Shown here in pieces: positions 10,597 through 22,005 of a DNA stretch of 64,000 nucleotides. The translations under genes were made by a program, and so were the position numbers. Each line of letters begins with the position of its first letter. Positions within the stretch are counted from its first letter, which is position 1. The notes beneath the pieces were generated by a model. It saw only the letters and a list, made by a program, of their open reading frames with translations, searched no databases and was not told where the DNA came from. This stretch comes from Lunularia cruciata (taxonomy: Eukaryota > Streptophyta > Marchantiopsida > Lunulariales > Lunulariaceae): assembly GCA_948567375.1 (NCBI GenBank), contig OX419755.1, forward strand, positions 36,523,001-36,587,000, read 5' to 3'.

Positions 10597-12678
10597 GAGC
10601 AGGAGAGAGCTTTTGTAGAGCTCAAGGAGAGGTTGACATCTTCTCCTATTTTGAGGAGACCGATCAGAGGATGACCATTTCAGATTCATACTGATTGGAG
10701 TATATTGGGGCTTGGAGCAATGCTCACCCAACATGATGATGAGAGGAAGGAGTTTATGGTGGCCTATGCTAGTTGCTCCAACAATTCATTGGAAGCAAAG
10801 TATAGTTCACATGAGGGAGAGTGCTTGACAACAGTTTGGGCAGTACAACATTTCCAATGTTACCTATTTGGTAACCCCTTCACTCTCATCACCAATCATC
10901 AGCCACTGAAGTGGTTGATGGAGTCCGACAAGCTTTTAGGGAAGCTTGCACAATGGGCTCTGATTTTATAGGATGATGTTTTCACGGTTGTTCATAGACC
11001 TAGAGTGGTGAATCATGATGCAGATAGGTTGAGTAGAAACCCATGTCCCAACCAGCAAGATCAGACCGAAGCACATTGGCATGGTGAGACAAATGAGTAG
11101 ATGGTGCTAGGTTGGCATGCATCAGCCTTTTTGTGTATATTTTTTGAGGCTTTGGTGGTATCTCTCTCAGGGCATATAGGAAGAGTTATTGAGGTCACAT
11201 ATCTAGAGAGTGAAGATATTGGTACAATTCAACAAGAAATTCATGGTGACGTCTTAGTGATGGACTATCTTTGCACTGGTGTTATGGGTGGTACAGTTGG
11301 GGCCAAGGAAAGAGATCGTATCCTTCATCAAGCCAGATGGTTCAGATTGGAGGGCATACACCTTTTGTGTGTATGGGAGGATAGTAGAGTGGGAGTAGTA
11401 CCATTTCCATCTTAGAGACTACAGTTGGTCCATCATGCTTGTGAGGAGCTAGGACATATTGGAGTAAAGCATACATATAGCTTACTCTTGAGTCACTATT
11501 GGTGGCACGGTAGGCAAAGCGAGGTACAGTAGTTTGTTGCTAAATGTGTGGTTTGTGACCAAGTTAGAGCATCATTCAATGCTCCTACACCATAGTTACA
11601 CCCATTACCTATCATGAGATTGGGTTACTATTGGAGTTTGGACTTTGCCTGACCTTTACTGTTGATTGTGAGACACCATCCGTATGTTTTGGTGATAGTG
11701 GAGCAAATCTCTAAGTGGATTGAGTTGGTGGCAATTCCGGACAAGTCTAGTGAAGGGACGGCTTACTTGTTCTTGGATCAAGTTCTTAGTCATTTTGGTG
11801 CACCAGCTAAGGTTTTGACTGATCAAGGTACAAAGTTCTTGGGGGATTTTCAAGTCTTGTGTGACAAGGCTTTAATTGATCATTGTACTACATCCCAAGA
11901 TCACCCTAAGGTAGATGGCTTAGCAGAGAGAGTGATTCAGATGGTGAAGAGAGGATTGCAAAAGCATGGTTTGCAGAGAGGCCACTTGGGAGATTGGGAT
12001 CTCCAATTACCTTGGTTGGCCATGTGCTATTGGTTCAGCCGGCAAACCTCCTTAGCATCCTTCTCTCCTTAATTTCTACTCTATGGACAAGATCTAGATT
12101 TACCTACAGCCATTTGTTGAGATGCTACTATGCTCTTGGACTTGGATGATTCAGATGTATGGGTGAGCGCATGTTCTCAACGGGCAAGGATCTTTTGGAG
12201 AGTGATGCAGATGACCTTTGAGAACTTGGCAATTGCTCAGCATAGGGATACCTTATGTTATGCTTCTATTTGAGGAGGAGGTTATAGACCCTCAATTTGT
12301 CAATTTCATCCAAGTGATTATGTATATCTACAGCAGACAGCACTAACTACACTTGATGTTTTGACAGTGCACACTATCTTGAGAGTCTGTGAGGTTTTGC
12401 CATCTAGAGTCCTTGTGTTAGAAGGACGTGATGGTGTTGTTTGGAAGGATCATGTGTGCAATTGTGCACCATGCCACCTCCCAAAAGTTGATGGTACTAT
12501 GGACCCAAGCTTGACACTTGTACGTGGAGGCTTGAAGTGTATGTTATGTGGCTCTTCTAGTGGAGCTGCTACTATGTCAGTGTGTGATAGCTGTTTGAGA
12601 GGATGGCATATGGCATGTATGACTCCTCTCCTCATGGTGGTTCCTCAAGGACAATGGTTATGTCCTAGATGTACCTGA
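10597..12678 (+). pseudogene. MT copy 1 (resumed): RNase H, integrase and PHD finger
   Basis: The frame cut at 2,777 resumes here. RNase H: MLTQHDDE, KYSSHEGECL and LITNHQPLKWLM (10,705-10,971). Integrase: a decayed HHCC region near 11,430-11,560, then ISKWIELVAIPDKS, KVLTDQGTKF (second Asp) and VDGLAERV (catalytic Glu) in 11,662-12,072. After a decayed C-terminal domain the last 45 codons encode a PHD-type zinc finger: CMLC, CDSC, GWHMAC and QWLCPRC, all eight metal ligands present, ending at TGA 12,676-12,678. Multiple stops (for example TAG 11,098-11,100) make it a pseudogene. Note that the PHD finger is preserved even in this old copy. Confidence 0.9.
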
Positions 12679-12851
12679 CCTATAGCTAGTTCATTCTTTA
12701 TATGGTATAGATTACATATAGGCGACTAACGATGGGGCTCCATAGCACTTGACCTTTTGATCTTTGCCTGTCATAGGGTATACCATATACTTGGAGTAGA
12801 TGGTTATCTGGAGTTAGAAGGACCTAATCACCAATTAGGGGGGGAGGTGAT
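12679..12851 (+). other. MT copy 1 3' untranslated region with polypurine tract
   Basis: This is non-coding sequence between the polyprotein stop and the LTR. It ends in a polypurine run, TTAGGGGGGGAGGTGAT (12,835-12,851), directly before TGTGGCAC. The equivalent tract in the minus-strand copy is at 59,315-59,326. Confidence 0.7.
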
Positions 12852-13503
12852 TGTGGCACTTTAGAGTCTGTCTATGACTCATGTGTGAGTTGTGCTTCTA
12901 TAGTGTATGATGTTGACAATGATGTATGTTGTGTAGCGATGTATATACACACAACAACTATCACACCATTTGAAGTGTTGCATCTAGATTGCTTGGACAC
13001 TAGAGTTGCAATGATAGTAGTTAGAGGTATTTCAATAGTTTCCCATAGATTACTTTCCTACGGTCAGATTTTGTGTTTGGGGTACTGACTCACAGTGGGG
13101 CCCACCATTTCTTTGCACCATTTGCACCATCAAGTGTGCCATCAATGGGTTCTAGACCTAGCTCAAGTCTAGGGGTATACTTTTGAAGTGCAGCTCCAAA
13201 GAGCTCACTTCTTTGATGTTGAGCCTTTGAGTTCCTAGCTATGGTGGACAAAGGCTGGCAAGTATCATTTGGATTCTCTTAGCTAGAGTGGGTGTGGCTT
13301 GACTGTAATTAGTGCCTAGTTGTTGGCAATTTATAGAGTGACAAATCAAGTGCTAATATGAGTTGAGTTGATTCAAGTGTTGTAAATAATCTGATTATTG
13401 TGGCAATTTAGAGTCTCTATATGATTTATGTATGAGTTGTGCTTTTATAGTGTATGATGTTTACAAAAATGTATGTTGTGTAGCAATGTACATACGCATG
13501 ACA
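12852..13503 (+). repeat. MT copy 1 3' LTR (about 652 bp) with 105-bp repeats at both ends
   Basis: It begins TGTGGCACTTTAGAG right after the polypurine tract and ends GCATGACA. The first 105 bp (12,852-12,956) are repeated at 13,399-13,503, so the unit reads block A, about 440 bp, block A. The same arrangement is at 40,598-41,253, while the minus-strand copy shows only one block A. Boundaries are uncertain: an alternative LTR start is the TATCAC/TGTCAC just after the first block A. Confidence 0.7.
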
Positions 13504-14185
13504 CCTATCATAAGTAGCCTAATGGGTTTTTGCCATGGTGCACAAGGGCCTTAATTTAGGCGCCTCACAAGAATTACTTTAGGACATTTAGGTGCCAAAA
13601 ACCCTACCAAACTATTATAAGCAGGCCTGACCATGATTATTCAAACCTCTTGGTCAAAGACAAATGGTTAGAAGAACTAGACCCTTGTGGAATTAGGTCC
13701 AACTGACAAAACTTCCTCACTCTTGTCTATACTTGTTTGACTTGGGTTGAAAGTATAGAGTTTTGTTCTTTGGGTTAATTACTTCTTCACTAGCTGGATT
13801 TGATTTCAGCCTAGCCTGCCTAGACAGTTTATCCTCAAAGTAGTGACTACTTATATGATGCTCAACATTATACACCCCTTAGTTACTTTCCTGACACATT
13901 TTATTTGCAATCACGTATTACCACATTCATTAAAACATATGTGAAACTTGGGTTCTCAGCGGCCTTGAGGAACAAATATTTATTTAGAATCATTTTATGG
14001 ACTTTGATTTACATCTTTTCCTTCTTCAAACTCACATCCTCCTATTTATTCTCTCTCATTGATTGCAATTCTTTGCATCCTCTTATATATCCTCTCTTTG
14101 ACTGATCGCAACAAGACGATCCAATCATCGAGGCAAATAATACCAAAGAATCTTATCTACACTCTCGGTCGGTTTCCTTCTCCAT
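13504..14185. other. Spacer between MT copy 1 and copia-A
   Basis: About 680 bp with short open frames only. I see no recognisable coding sequence, repeat or RNA gene. Confidence 0.4.
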
Positions 14186-15039
14186 TGTTAGGATGTGGAG
14201 CCTGATCTTTCCTCTTTATCCCATCTGTGATGCTGAGATCTGCTCTCAGATCATCCACGAGATTTCTTGTCCAAGGTTGAAAACAAGTGTATGACAATCC
14301 ATGATGTTGGGGTGATACTTTGAATGTGCTTCTTCTTGTTTTTGTGTGTTTTTGCAATTTTAGAGGAAGTACCCTCCAACCTGCAGAGTGAGGTTTCCTT
14401 GCGAGTTGAAAAGAGTTGCGCATGTGAAAAAATTCAGTGGAAACTCTTTTGTAACTTTGATTTGCTTGAGGCAGGTTAGGTGAGGTCTGATTTCTTTTTG
14501 ATCAGACAAGCAAGAGATAATCAGAAGAAGTGCAGATCAAGATAAACTCAAGAACAGTTTGGACAGACAAGCACGAGATAATCAAGAGAAGTGCAGATCA
14601 AGATAAACACAGGAATAGTTCAGATAGATAGGAAATGAGTAAGAGCTTCCAAATGATCTTTGTAATCTCTAATTTGAGAGGGAGTAAAAACCCTCCAAAT
14701 GATCTTTGTAATCTCTAATTTGAGAGGGAGTAAAAGTCCTGAATCAGTGTTGAATGAATGATCTCCACAATGTGTAATTTGAGAGGGAGTAAAAATCTTG
14801 AATTTGTGTTGCCCGTGGACGTAGGAGCAAGTGACTCTAAACCATGTTAATTCTTGTGCACCTATTGATGTGTTTGAGTACATTTTCTCTCATCTCTTTT
14901 TTCTCTCTCTAGATGTTTCTTCCTTCCAAGATGGTTTTCCTTCATGCGCAAGGTTGATCTCAATATATAGCTGAATCTCAATATATGTAGCTGAGGACTA
15001 TCAAAACAAGAATAGTAAATCTATAGTAGATCCCCAACA
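14186..15039 (+). repeat. Copia-A 5' LTR (854 bp, with internal tandem duplications)
   Basis: It starts TGTTAGGATGTGG and ends CCCCAACA. It matches the 3' LTR at 21,007-21,706 but is about 150 bp longer. Two internal duplications explain this: an aagcaagagataatcag-type unit of about 70 bp near 14,505-14,640, and a tttgagagggagtaaaa unit present three times near 14,640-14,790. Confidence 0.85.
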
Positions 15040-15041
15040 AC

Positions 15042-15053
15042 TTGTATCAGAGC
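15042..15053 (+). other. Copia-A primer binding site
   Basis: TTGTATCAGAGC lies two bases after the LTR end. It is one change from the initiator-Met PBS TGGTATCAGAGC. Confidence 0.8.
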
Positions 15054-15081
15054 AATAGGTTGAAGAAAAAAAAGTGAGACA

Positions 15082-18000
15082 ATGGTAGGAGAGGAAGGAA
15101 AGGTAAGGATAGACAAATTCGATGGTAAGGACTTTGGTTTTTGGAAAATGCAAATAGATGACTACTTGTATCAGAAAAAAGCTTCATGTACTTCTTGGAG
15201 GTGTGAAACCAAAGCTCATGTTACAAGAAGATTGGGATTTGATGGATAGACAAACTTTGGGAGTTGTCCGCTTGATACTAGCTATAAATGTGACGTTCAA
15301 TGTTCTAGAAGAGAAGACTACAAAAAGTCTACTAAAAGCTTTGTCTAATATGTATGAAAAACCATCAGCTTCCAACAATGTGTACTTGATGCATCACATT
15401 TTCAACCTAAAGATGAATGAAGGTCACTTTGTCACAGATCATATTAATGAGTTCAACCTGATCATGAGCTAATTAAGTTCATTAAAAATCAGTTTTGAGG
15501 ATGAAGTGCATGCTTTAATTCTCTTGTCCTCTTTACCTGAAAGTTGGAGTGCAACTTTGACAGCAGTAAGCAGTTCTTGTGGGTCAAACAAACTGAGGTT
15601 TGAGGAAATTCAAAATTTGATACTCAATGAAGATATTAGAAGGAGAGTGTCAAACACAAACTCTAGATTTGCCCTGAATACTCTTGAAATATTAGAAAGA
15701 GAGAGCCAAGCACAAACTCTAGATTGGCCCTAAATACTCTTGATTTATTAGAAAGAGAGAATCAAGCACAAACTCTAGATTGGCCCTGAATACTCTTGAA
15801 AATAGAGGAAGAACTATGCGTCAGAATGACAATCTAAGTAGATCCAAGTCCAAGAGGAGGAGCAATTCCAAGTCAAACTGTGATCGATGTTGGCATTGTG
15901 CTAAGATGGGTACACAAGAAAGAACTGTTTGCTCATAACAAAGAATCCAAGCAAGGGGAAAAATGAGAACTTAGTCAATGCAGCTATAGAGGAATTCAAT
16001 GACGTTTTGATGCTTAGTGCAAATAGTCCTGTGAAGTCATGGATTCTTGATTCAGGAGCTTATTTTCACTCTACTTCATGAAAGAAATGTATGTTGAGTT
16101 ACATTGTTGGTGATTTTGGCAAAGTTTATCTTACAAATGATGAACCTTTGGATACCGTGGGAAGAGGTGATGTTTATATTAAAATGCCTGATTAGTCTGT
16201 GGAAATTGAAGAATGTTGGGCATGTTCCATGCTTGAAGAGGAATCTAATCTCAATTCGGCAACTTGATAGTGAAGGGTATGTCACAACCTTTGTAGGTGG
16301 TTCATGGAAAATCACCAAAGGCATTTTGGTAGTTGTAGGGAGAACAAGTTGGGACTCTCTACATCACCAACAACACCAAGGACATGGTGGCACTTGCAAA
16401 TGCAATATCAAATGGTAATCTTTGGCGGTGCATGCTTGGACATATGAGTGAAAAAGGCATAAAGGTGATGATAAAGAAGGACAAGCTATGAGATTTGAAA
16501 GTCGTTGATGTAGGTTTTGTGAAGATTTCATATTTGGGAAACAAAAGAAGGTTAGTTTCTTGAAGGGTGGAAGAGCACCTAGGATAGGGAAGCTAGAGCT
16601 TGTACACACAGATGTATGGGCTCCTTCTCTTGTTGCATCTCTTGGAGGTTCACAATATTACATCACCTTCATAGATGATTCAACTAGGAAGGTTTGGGTA
16701 TATTTCTTGAAATGCAAATCAAAGGTATTTGCCATTTTCAAGAAGTGGAAAAGCTTGGTCAAAAATTAGTCTGGTGCAAAGCTAAAGTGACTGAAATTTG
16801 ACAATGGTGGTGAGTATGATAGTAGCAAGTTCAAGGAATTTTGTGCAGTACATAGAATCAAAATGGGGAAGACCTTACCAAGCACACCGCAATAGAATGG
16901 AGTGGCTAAGTGCATGAATCAAACTCTGAATGAGAGAGCTAATAGCATGAGGATCCATGGTCTGCCCAAGGTGTCTTAGGCTGAAGCAATTAAAAATGCA
17001 ACATACTTGATCAACAAAGGTCCATCAATTCCCTTAGACCATAAGCTTCCCAAAGAGGAGTCAACATGAAAACCGGTGATTTTGTCGCACTTGAGAGTCT
17101 TTGGGTGTGTCTTATACATGTATGTCAATGCAAAGAAAAGGGACAAGTTAGATGCAAAGTACAAGAAGTGTTTCTTTATTGGATATGGTGCAAATGACTT
17201 TGGGTACAAGTTTTGGGATGTAGAGAGCAAGAAAATCATAAGAAGCAAATATGGGATATTCAATGAGTGTCTCCTTTACAAGGATATAAACACTCTGGAT
17301 TCTGATCATGTAGATGATCAGAGCAAAGAAAAAAAAAGATTTAGCTAAAAGAGATAACAAAAGATGATGTTATCATACGGGTTGAAGGTCCTAAAAGCTC
17401 AAAAACCACAAGAATCACAAGACCACCAATGAGGTATTCCCTCTCTCTACATTACTTGCTGTTGATAAATGGAGGTGAATCTGAATGTTATGAAAAAGCC
17501 ATGCAAAGTGAAGACTAGATGAAGTGGGAGCTTGCTATGAAGGACGAGATGAGGTCCTTGGATAAGAATCAAACTTGGGAGCTCAACTTACTACCAAAAG
17601 GCAAGAAGGCATTACATAAAAAGTGGGTCTACAAGGTAAAAGAGGAACACAGTGGTAGCAGATGGTACAAGGTAAGGTTAGTTGTGAAAGGATTCTAGCA
17701 AAAGGAGTGGATTGATTACACTAAGATTTTTCACTAGTGGTCAAGCACTCAACAATTAGAGTGGTTCTCAATATAATGGTGGCAAAAAATCTATATTTGG
17801 AGCATATGGGATGTCACTATTGCTTTTCTACATGGTGAGATTGATGAAGACATCTATATGCAACAACATGTTGGCATTGTAGTTCCCGACAAGGAGAGCT
17901 TGGTATGCAAGTTTCAAAAAAGCCTATATGGTCTAAAACAAGTACAAAGATTATGGTCCAAGAAATTTGACAAGTTCATTATCAATTATAGATTCACAAG

Positions 18001-18990
18001 ATGTCAAGAGGATCATTGCTTTTATATCAAGTCTCTTGATAATAGTTTTATCATCTTACTTTTCTATGTTGATAACATGTTGATAGTTGGACCTAACATA
18101 CTAGAGGTTGAGAGATAGAAGAAAGAATTATCAAGAAGGACATGAAGGACATGGGTGCAGCAAAGCATATACTTGGGCTGAAGATTGAAAGGGACAAGGT
18201 GGCTGGAACACTGAAGCTCACTCAAGGTAGCTACATTGGAAAGGTGTTGGAAAGGTTCAACATGGTAGATCCAAGTCTTGTGAAGACACCTTTGGCAAGT
18301 CAGTTTAAGATATCAAAGGAACAATTGCCCAAGGATGATGAAGAGCTGAAAGGATATGTCAAAGATACCGTATGCTTCAGCTATAGGCAGTCTCATGTAT
18401 GCAATGACATGTACTAGACCAGATATTGCACATGCAATGGGAGTTGTGAGCAGGTACATGGCCAATCTAGGAAGACAACATTGGGAGGTTGTCAAATGGA
18501 TTTTGTGATATTTGAAAGGTACCAAAGATATAGGTTTGTGTTACAATAGAGGCAGCCATACTCTACAAGGTTTGTAGATGCAAACCTAGGAGGTGATATA
18601 GATACCAAAAGAAGCACTATAGAGTATGTTTATACCATAGGTGAGACAACATTGAGTTGGTTCTCATAGTTACAAAAGGTTGTTGCTTTGTCCACAACTG
18701 AGGCAAAATATGTCGCAATTACAAAAGCTAGTAAGGAGATGATTTGGCTACAAAACCTTCTAAAAGAGTAGGCAAAGAGCAAAATTGTAGTGTTTTATTC
18801 TCAGATAGTCAAAGTGACATTCACTTAGCAAAGAATCCAATGTTCCATGCTAGAACACAACACATATAGTTGAGATATCATTTCATCTGGGAGTTACTTG
18901 AAGATGGCAATTTGTCACTTGAAAAGATTCAAGGTGCCCAAAACTCTATTGATATGTTGAAGAAGATTGTCACTTCTAAGAATTTAAGGC
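15082..18990 (+). pseudogene. Copia-A gag-pol (decayed)
   Basis: ATG 15,082 starts MVGEEGKVRIDKFDG, a copia gag start, and a frameshift follows within 100 bp. Gag continues at 15,158-15,733 (LMHHIFNLKM), then a CCHC-like CDRCWHCAKMG near 15,880. Protease: WILDSGAYFHSTS near 16,040. Integrase: LELVHTDVW near 16,590, YITFIDDSTRKVW and FDNGGEYDSS near 16,800, HLRVFGC near 17,090. RT: LVCKFQKSLYGLKQ near 17,900 and an active-site box YVDN in place of YVDD near 18,070, expected to be inactive. RNase H: LSTTEAKYVA near 18,690. The coding similarity fades by about 18,990. Stops are spread throughout, so this is an old copy. Confidence 0.9.
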
Positions 18991-19069
18991 TATTTATAGC
19001 TAAGAATATAGAATTTAAGGCTATGTATATTTAAGGCTTCATTGGCCTCCAATGATGACTAGATAGTAA

Positions 19070-19809
19070 GGTATGACAACCCAACAAATATCACTTTTGC
19101 GGTAATCAGGTAAGTAAAGTTTGTTCCCATAGAGAAATGATTCAGAATTGGTCAAAGAGAAAGTCAAATAGTAACAAGTAGTTCTTCTTGGTTGCATCTT
19201 TAATCTCTCAGGTAGCAACTACACCTAGAAGATAGTAACAATCACTGACTCATAGTCTTGTCACAATAATTTATCACACTTAATCACAACTCCATCAAAT
19301 CTTTCTAAACAATCTTGATTGTGATGATTTAGTCTCTCCCAAAAATGGCACTTCACTACAAAATGACTTCACCTCAAAATTATGTTCTAACCCTCCATTG
19401 AAGGCACAACTTCATCATCAAAATTGCTTCACATCAACATTACGCTGCACTCACAAATGTAGAATACTACCAACACTACAATTCCTCTCAAATATGTCAA
19501 GGCATTGCTCCAATTGCACTTCACTCAGGATCAAACACACCAAATGAAGATCAAGACTATGGAATCCAACATCCAACAAGCACATTGATTTGCACTTCAG
19601 AATTCTCCACATACTCACAAACACAATCACAATATTGATACTCAAAATTAAGCTCAAGCGACGAGCACTAAAATCAGCACTTTGCTTTACCTATCCTCAA
19701 AAATTATGAATACTAAACAACATAGGATTGCAAATGCTCCCTTTAAATTGTAAAGCAATCTACCATTACTAACAACTATTCCTACCTATAGATCCAAAAT
19801 GACAATGCA
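19070..19809 (-). repeat. Coiled-coil-family LTR-like end, copy A
   Basis: This block starts GTATGACAACCC on the plus strand and ends GACAATGCA. It matches 43,402-44,149 and 53,792-54,573 over its whole length. On the minus strand it begins TGCATTGTC, has a TATA-like ATTTAAAG near 19,745, and ends GTTGTCATAC. Only one such block is present in this copy. Confidence 0.65.
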
Positions 19810-20960
19810 TCTCTTCATATCTACCTCTTCATATCTCAAAACTATTTTTACTCCAATCCAATGTCTACCTCTTCCTTGGCTTCCAAACCCAATCCTGAAG
19901 TAACCTCACATTCTACTCTATCCTCGGGTTTCACAACTACTAATTCCTCCACCAATTCTAACACTCCTTCTTTCTGATTTAGAATTCCTGTCATAGGTAA
20001 CCTTCTAATTCTCTATCTCCCAACCCACTCTTCTCTAATATCTCCAATGATAACTCCTAAAATATCTATATACTATGTCATCTACTTGGGTTTCACTACT
20101 ATCAATTCCTTTGCTAATTCTACTATATCCCCATCAAGAATTGTAATTGAAAGCATGGGTACACTATTTATGCCTTCAATTTGTAACCCACTTTCCCCTA
20201 ATTGCTCATGTAACTGACCCGAAGACACTTACTGTCTAATCATGCACTTTGGGTTCATTCACTATTACTATTTCTCTTCTAATTCTATCCTATCTTCAAT
20301 CAAAACTAAAATTGAAATCATGGGTATCCTAAATATCTTCTTTCCCTGCTCTAACTTCCTTTGATGCCTATGGCAAGACTCCCAAAGTCACCTTCAATGC
20401 ACCCCGAGGTCCGACTACCTCAGATCTAGTCACCTTCATCTTGAGGCAAAGTCTGTGTAACCCAAAGTCATGTTAGTCTGAAGTCACTAAACTACTCTAT
20501 AAATCTACTCCCAAAACTTCAAATACTTGTAACTTCTGCTACAAACATCTAAACTTTGCAAGTTTTTGGCAACAAAAAGCCCTAAATGAGATGTTTCCAA
20601 CGAGACATGGCATGCTTTATTTGGACATGTCATCACCAAGATATAGCCCCCGCAGTAATCATGACTTGTAACGTCCATTCCAATGGGAAGTAACCCTCCT
20701 TCGGCATCTAACCTTCTTCTTCCTCTTCCTCTGACACAAAGTAAGCTTCTTAGAGTCTGATCCAATCCGAGTCCTTTTTCGTCTAACACAAAGTTGACTT
20801 TCTTAGGCCTCATCAAAACACAAGTTTCCTCTCATTTTTTCTTTGTTTGGTTTCAACAAGGCACTTCTCCTTCAACACTCATCTAAAATGAACAATGTGG
20901 GTACCACATAAGGCTGCACAAAGTATGTAGATCAAGCATGGGAAGTTTACTATCTTTTCT
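19810..20960 (-). pseudogene. Coiled-coil-family internal region, copy A (heavily decayed)
   Basis: Adjacent to the LTR-like block, the minus strand to about 20,400 is alignable by eye to the 3' end of the coding region at 44,202-44,702 but is full of stops. From about 20,400 to 20,960 I cannot assign the sequence. The right junction with copia-A is inferred to lie shortly before 20,980, where copia-type sequence resumes before the polypurine tract. Confidence 0.4.
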
Positions 20961-20991
20961 TTTAAAGATGTATAGTCAAGAAGTATTAGTC

Positions 20992-21006
20992 TCCAAGTGG
21001 GAGAGT
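20992..21006 (+). other. Copia-A polypurine tract
   Basis: Purine-rich CCAAGTGGGAGAGT abuts the 3' LTR start TGTTAGG at 21,007. Confidence 0.7.
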
Positions 21007-21706
21007 TGTTAGGATGTGGAGCCTGTCCGTTTGATTTATCTCATCTATGATGCTAAGATGTGGCTCAGATCATCCACAAGATTTCTTGTCCAGGGCTAAG
21101 ACATGTGTTTGACAATCCAGGATGTCGGGGTGATACTTTAAGTATGCTTCATCTTGTTTTTCTTTGTGTGTGCAATAGTAGAGGAAAAACCCTCCAACTT
21201 GCAACGTGAGGTTTTTTTGCAAGTTGAAAAGAGGTGCGCCTATGAAAAAGATTCAATGGAACTCCTTTGTAACTTTGATTCACATGAGGCTGGTTAGGTG
21301 AGGTTTGATTTCTTTTTGATCAGATGAGCAGGAGCTAATCAGGAGAAGGCCAGATCAAGATAGACATAGGAATAGTTCAGTTAGACAGGGAAGAGTTGGT
21401 CAGAGTAGAGCTTTCGAATGATCTCTATAATTTGTAATCTATGATTTGAGAGGGAGTTAAAATCTTAAATCTGTGTTGCCTTAAAATTTAGGAACAAGTG
21501 ACTTGGAACCACATTAATTCTTGTGCACCTATTGATGTGTGTGAGTACATTTTCTCTCATATCTTTTTTCTCTCTCAAGATGTTTCTTCCTTCCGAGATG
21601 ATTTTCCTTCCTATGCACGGTTGATCTCAATATATTGCTGAATCTCAATATATGTAGCTAAAGACTATATGACAAGGAATAGTAAATTTGTAGTAGGCCC
21701 CCCACA
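21007..21706 (+). repeat. Copia-A 3' LTR (700 bp)
   Basis: It begins TGTTAGGATGTGG and ends CCCCCCACA. It is homologous to 14,186-15,039 without that LTR's tandem duplications. The two LTRs differ at many sites, in line with an older insertion than element 2. Confidence 0.85.
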
Positions 21707-22005
21707 TCTAGGTCACTTTATAGACCTTTGCTAATTCAGTATAACGACCCTATTTCTACTAGCCATGATGACAATCAGAATTTGGCCATCGAGAGGTCAA
21801 GTCAATAACAATCTGCTGTTAACAAGAATCTAGAGGATGGCTAAGGACATAAATTATTTTGATGTATCTCCGCACAATATCCATCCTCACGAGTACTGAA
21901 CCAAATCTTATGGATATATAAGAGGTTTTCAGCAGTTTGCGGTTTCTCTATTGAGTCAAAAACCATGAAAATTGTTCCATGTATGCTCAAGCGCAATCAT
22001 TGAGT
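21707..22005. other. Spacer between copia-A and copia-B
   Basis: No recognisable feature. It could include the remains of the copia-B 3' LTR. Confidence 0.3.

Larger units (their letters stand above)
14186..21706 (+). mobile_element. Copia-A: degenerate Ty1/copia retrotransposon (7.5 kb) with a nested insertion
   Basis: It has a 5' LTR, a tRNA-iMet-like PBS, a gag-PR-IN-RT-RH order (copia type), a polypurine tract and a 3' LTR, all on the plus strand. A coiled-coil-family element (from 19,070 to roughly 20,960) sits between the end of RNase H and the polypurine tract. The coding part carries many stops. I could not find a convincing target-site duplication. Confidence 0.9.

Noticed and set aside
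14181-21711. Target-site duplication for copia-A
   Set aside because: The five bases on each side (tccat and tctag) do not match well enough.
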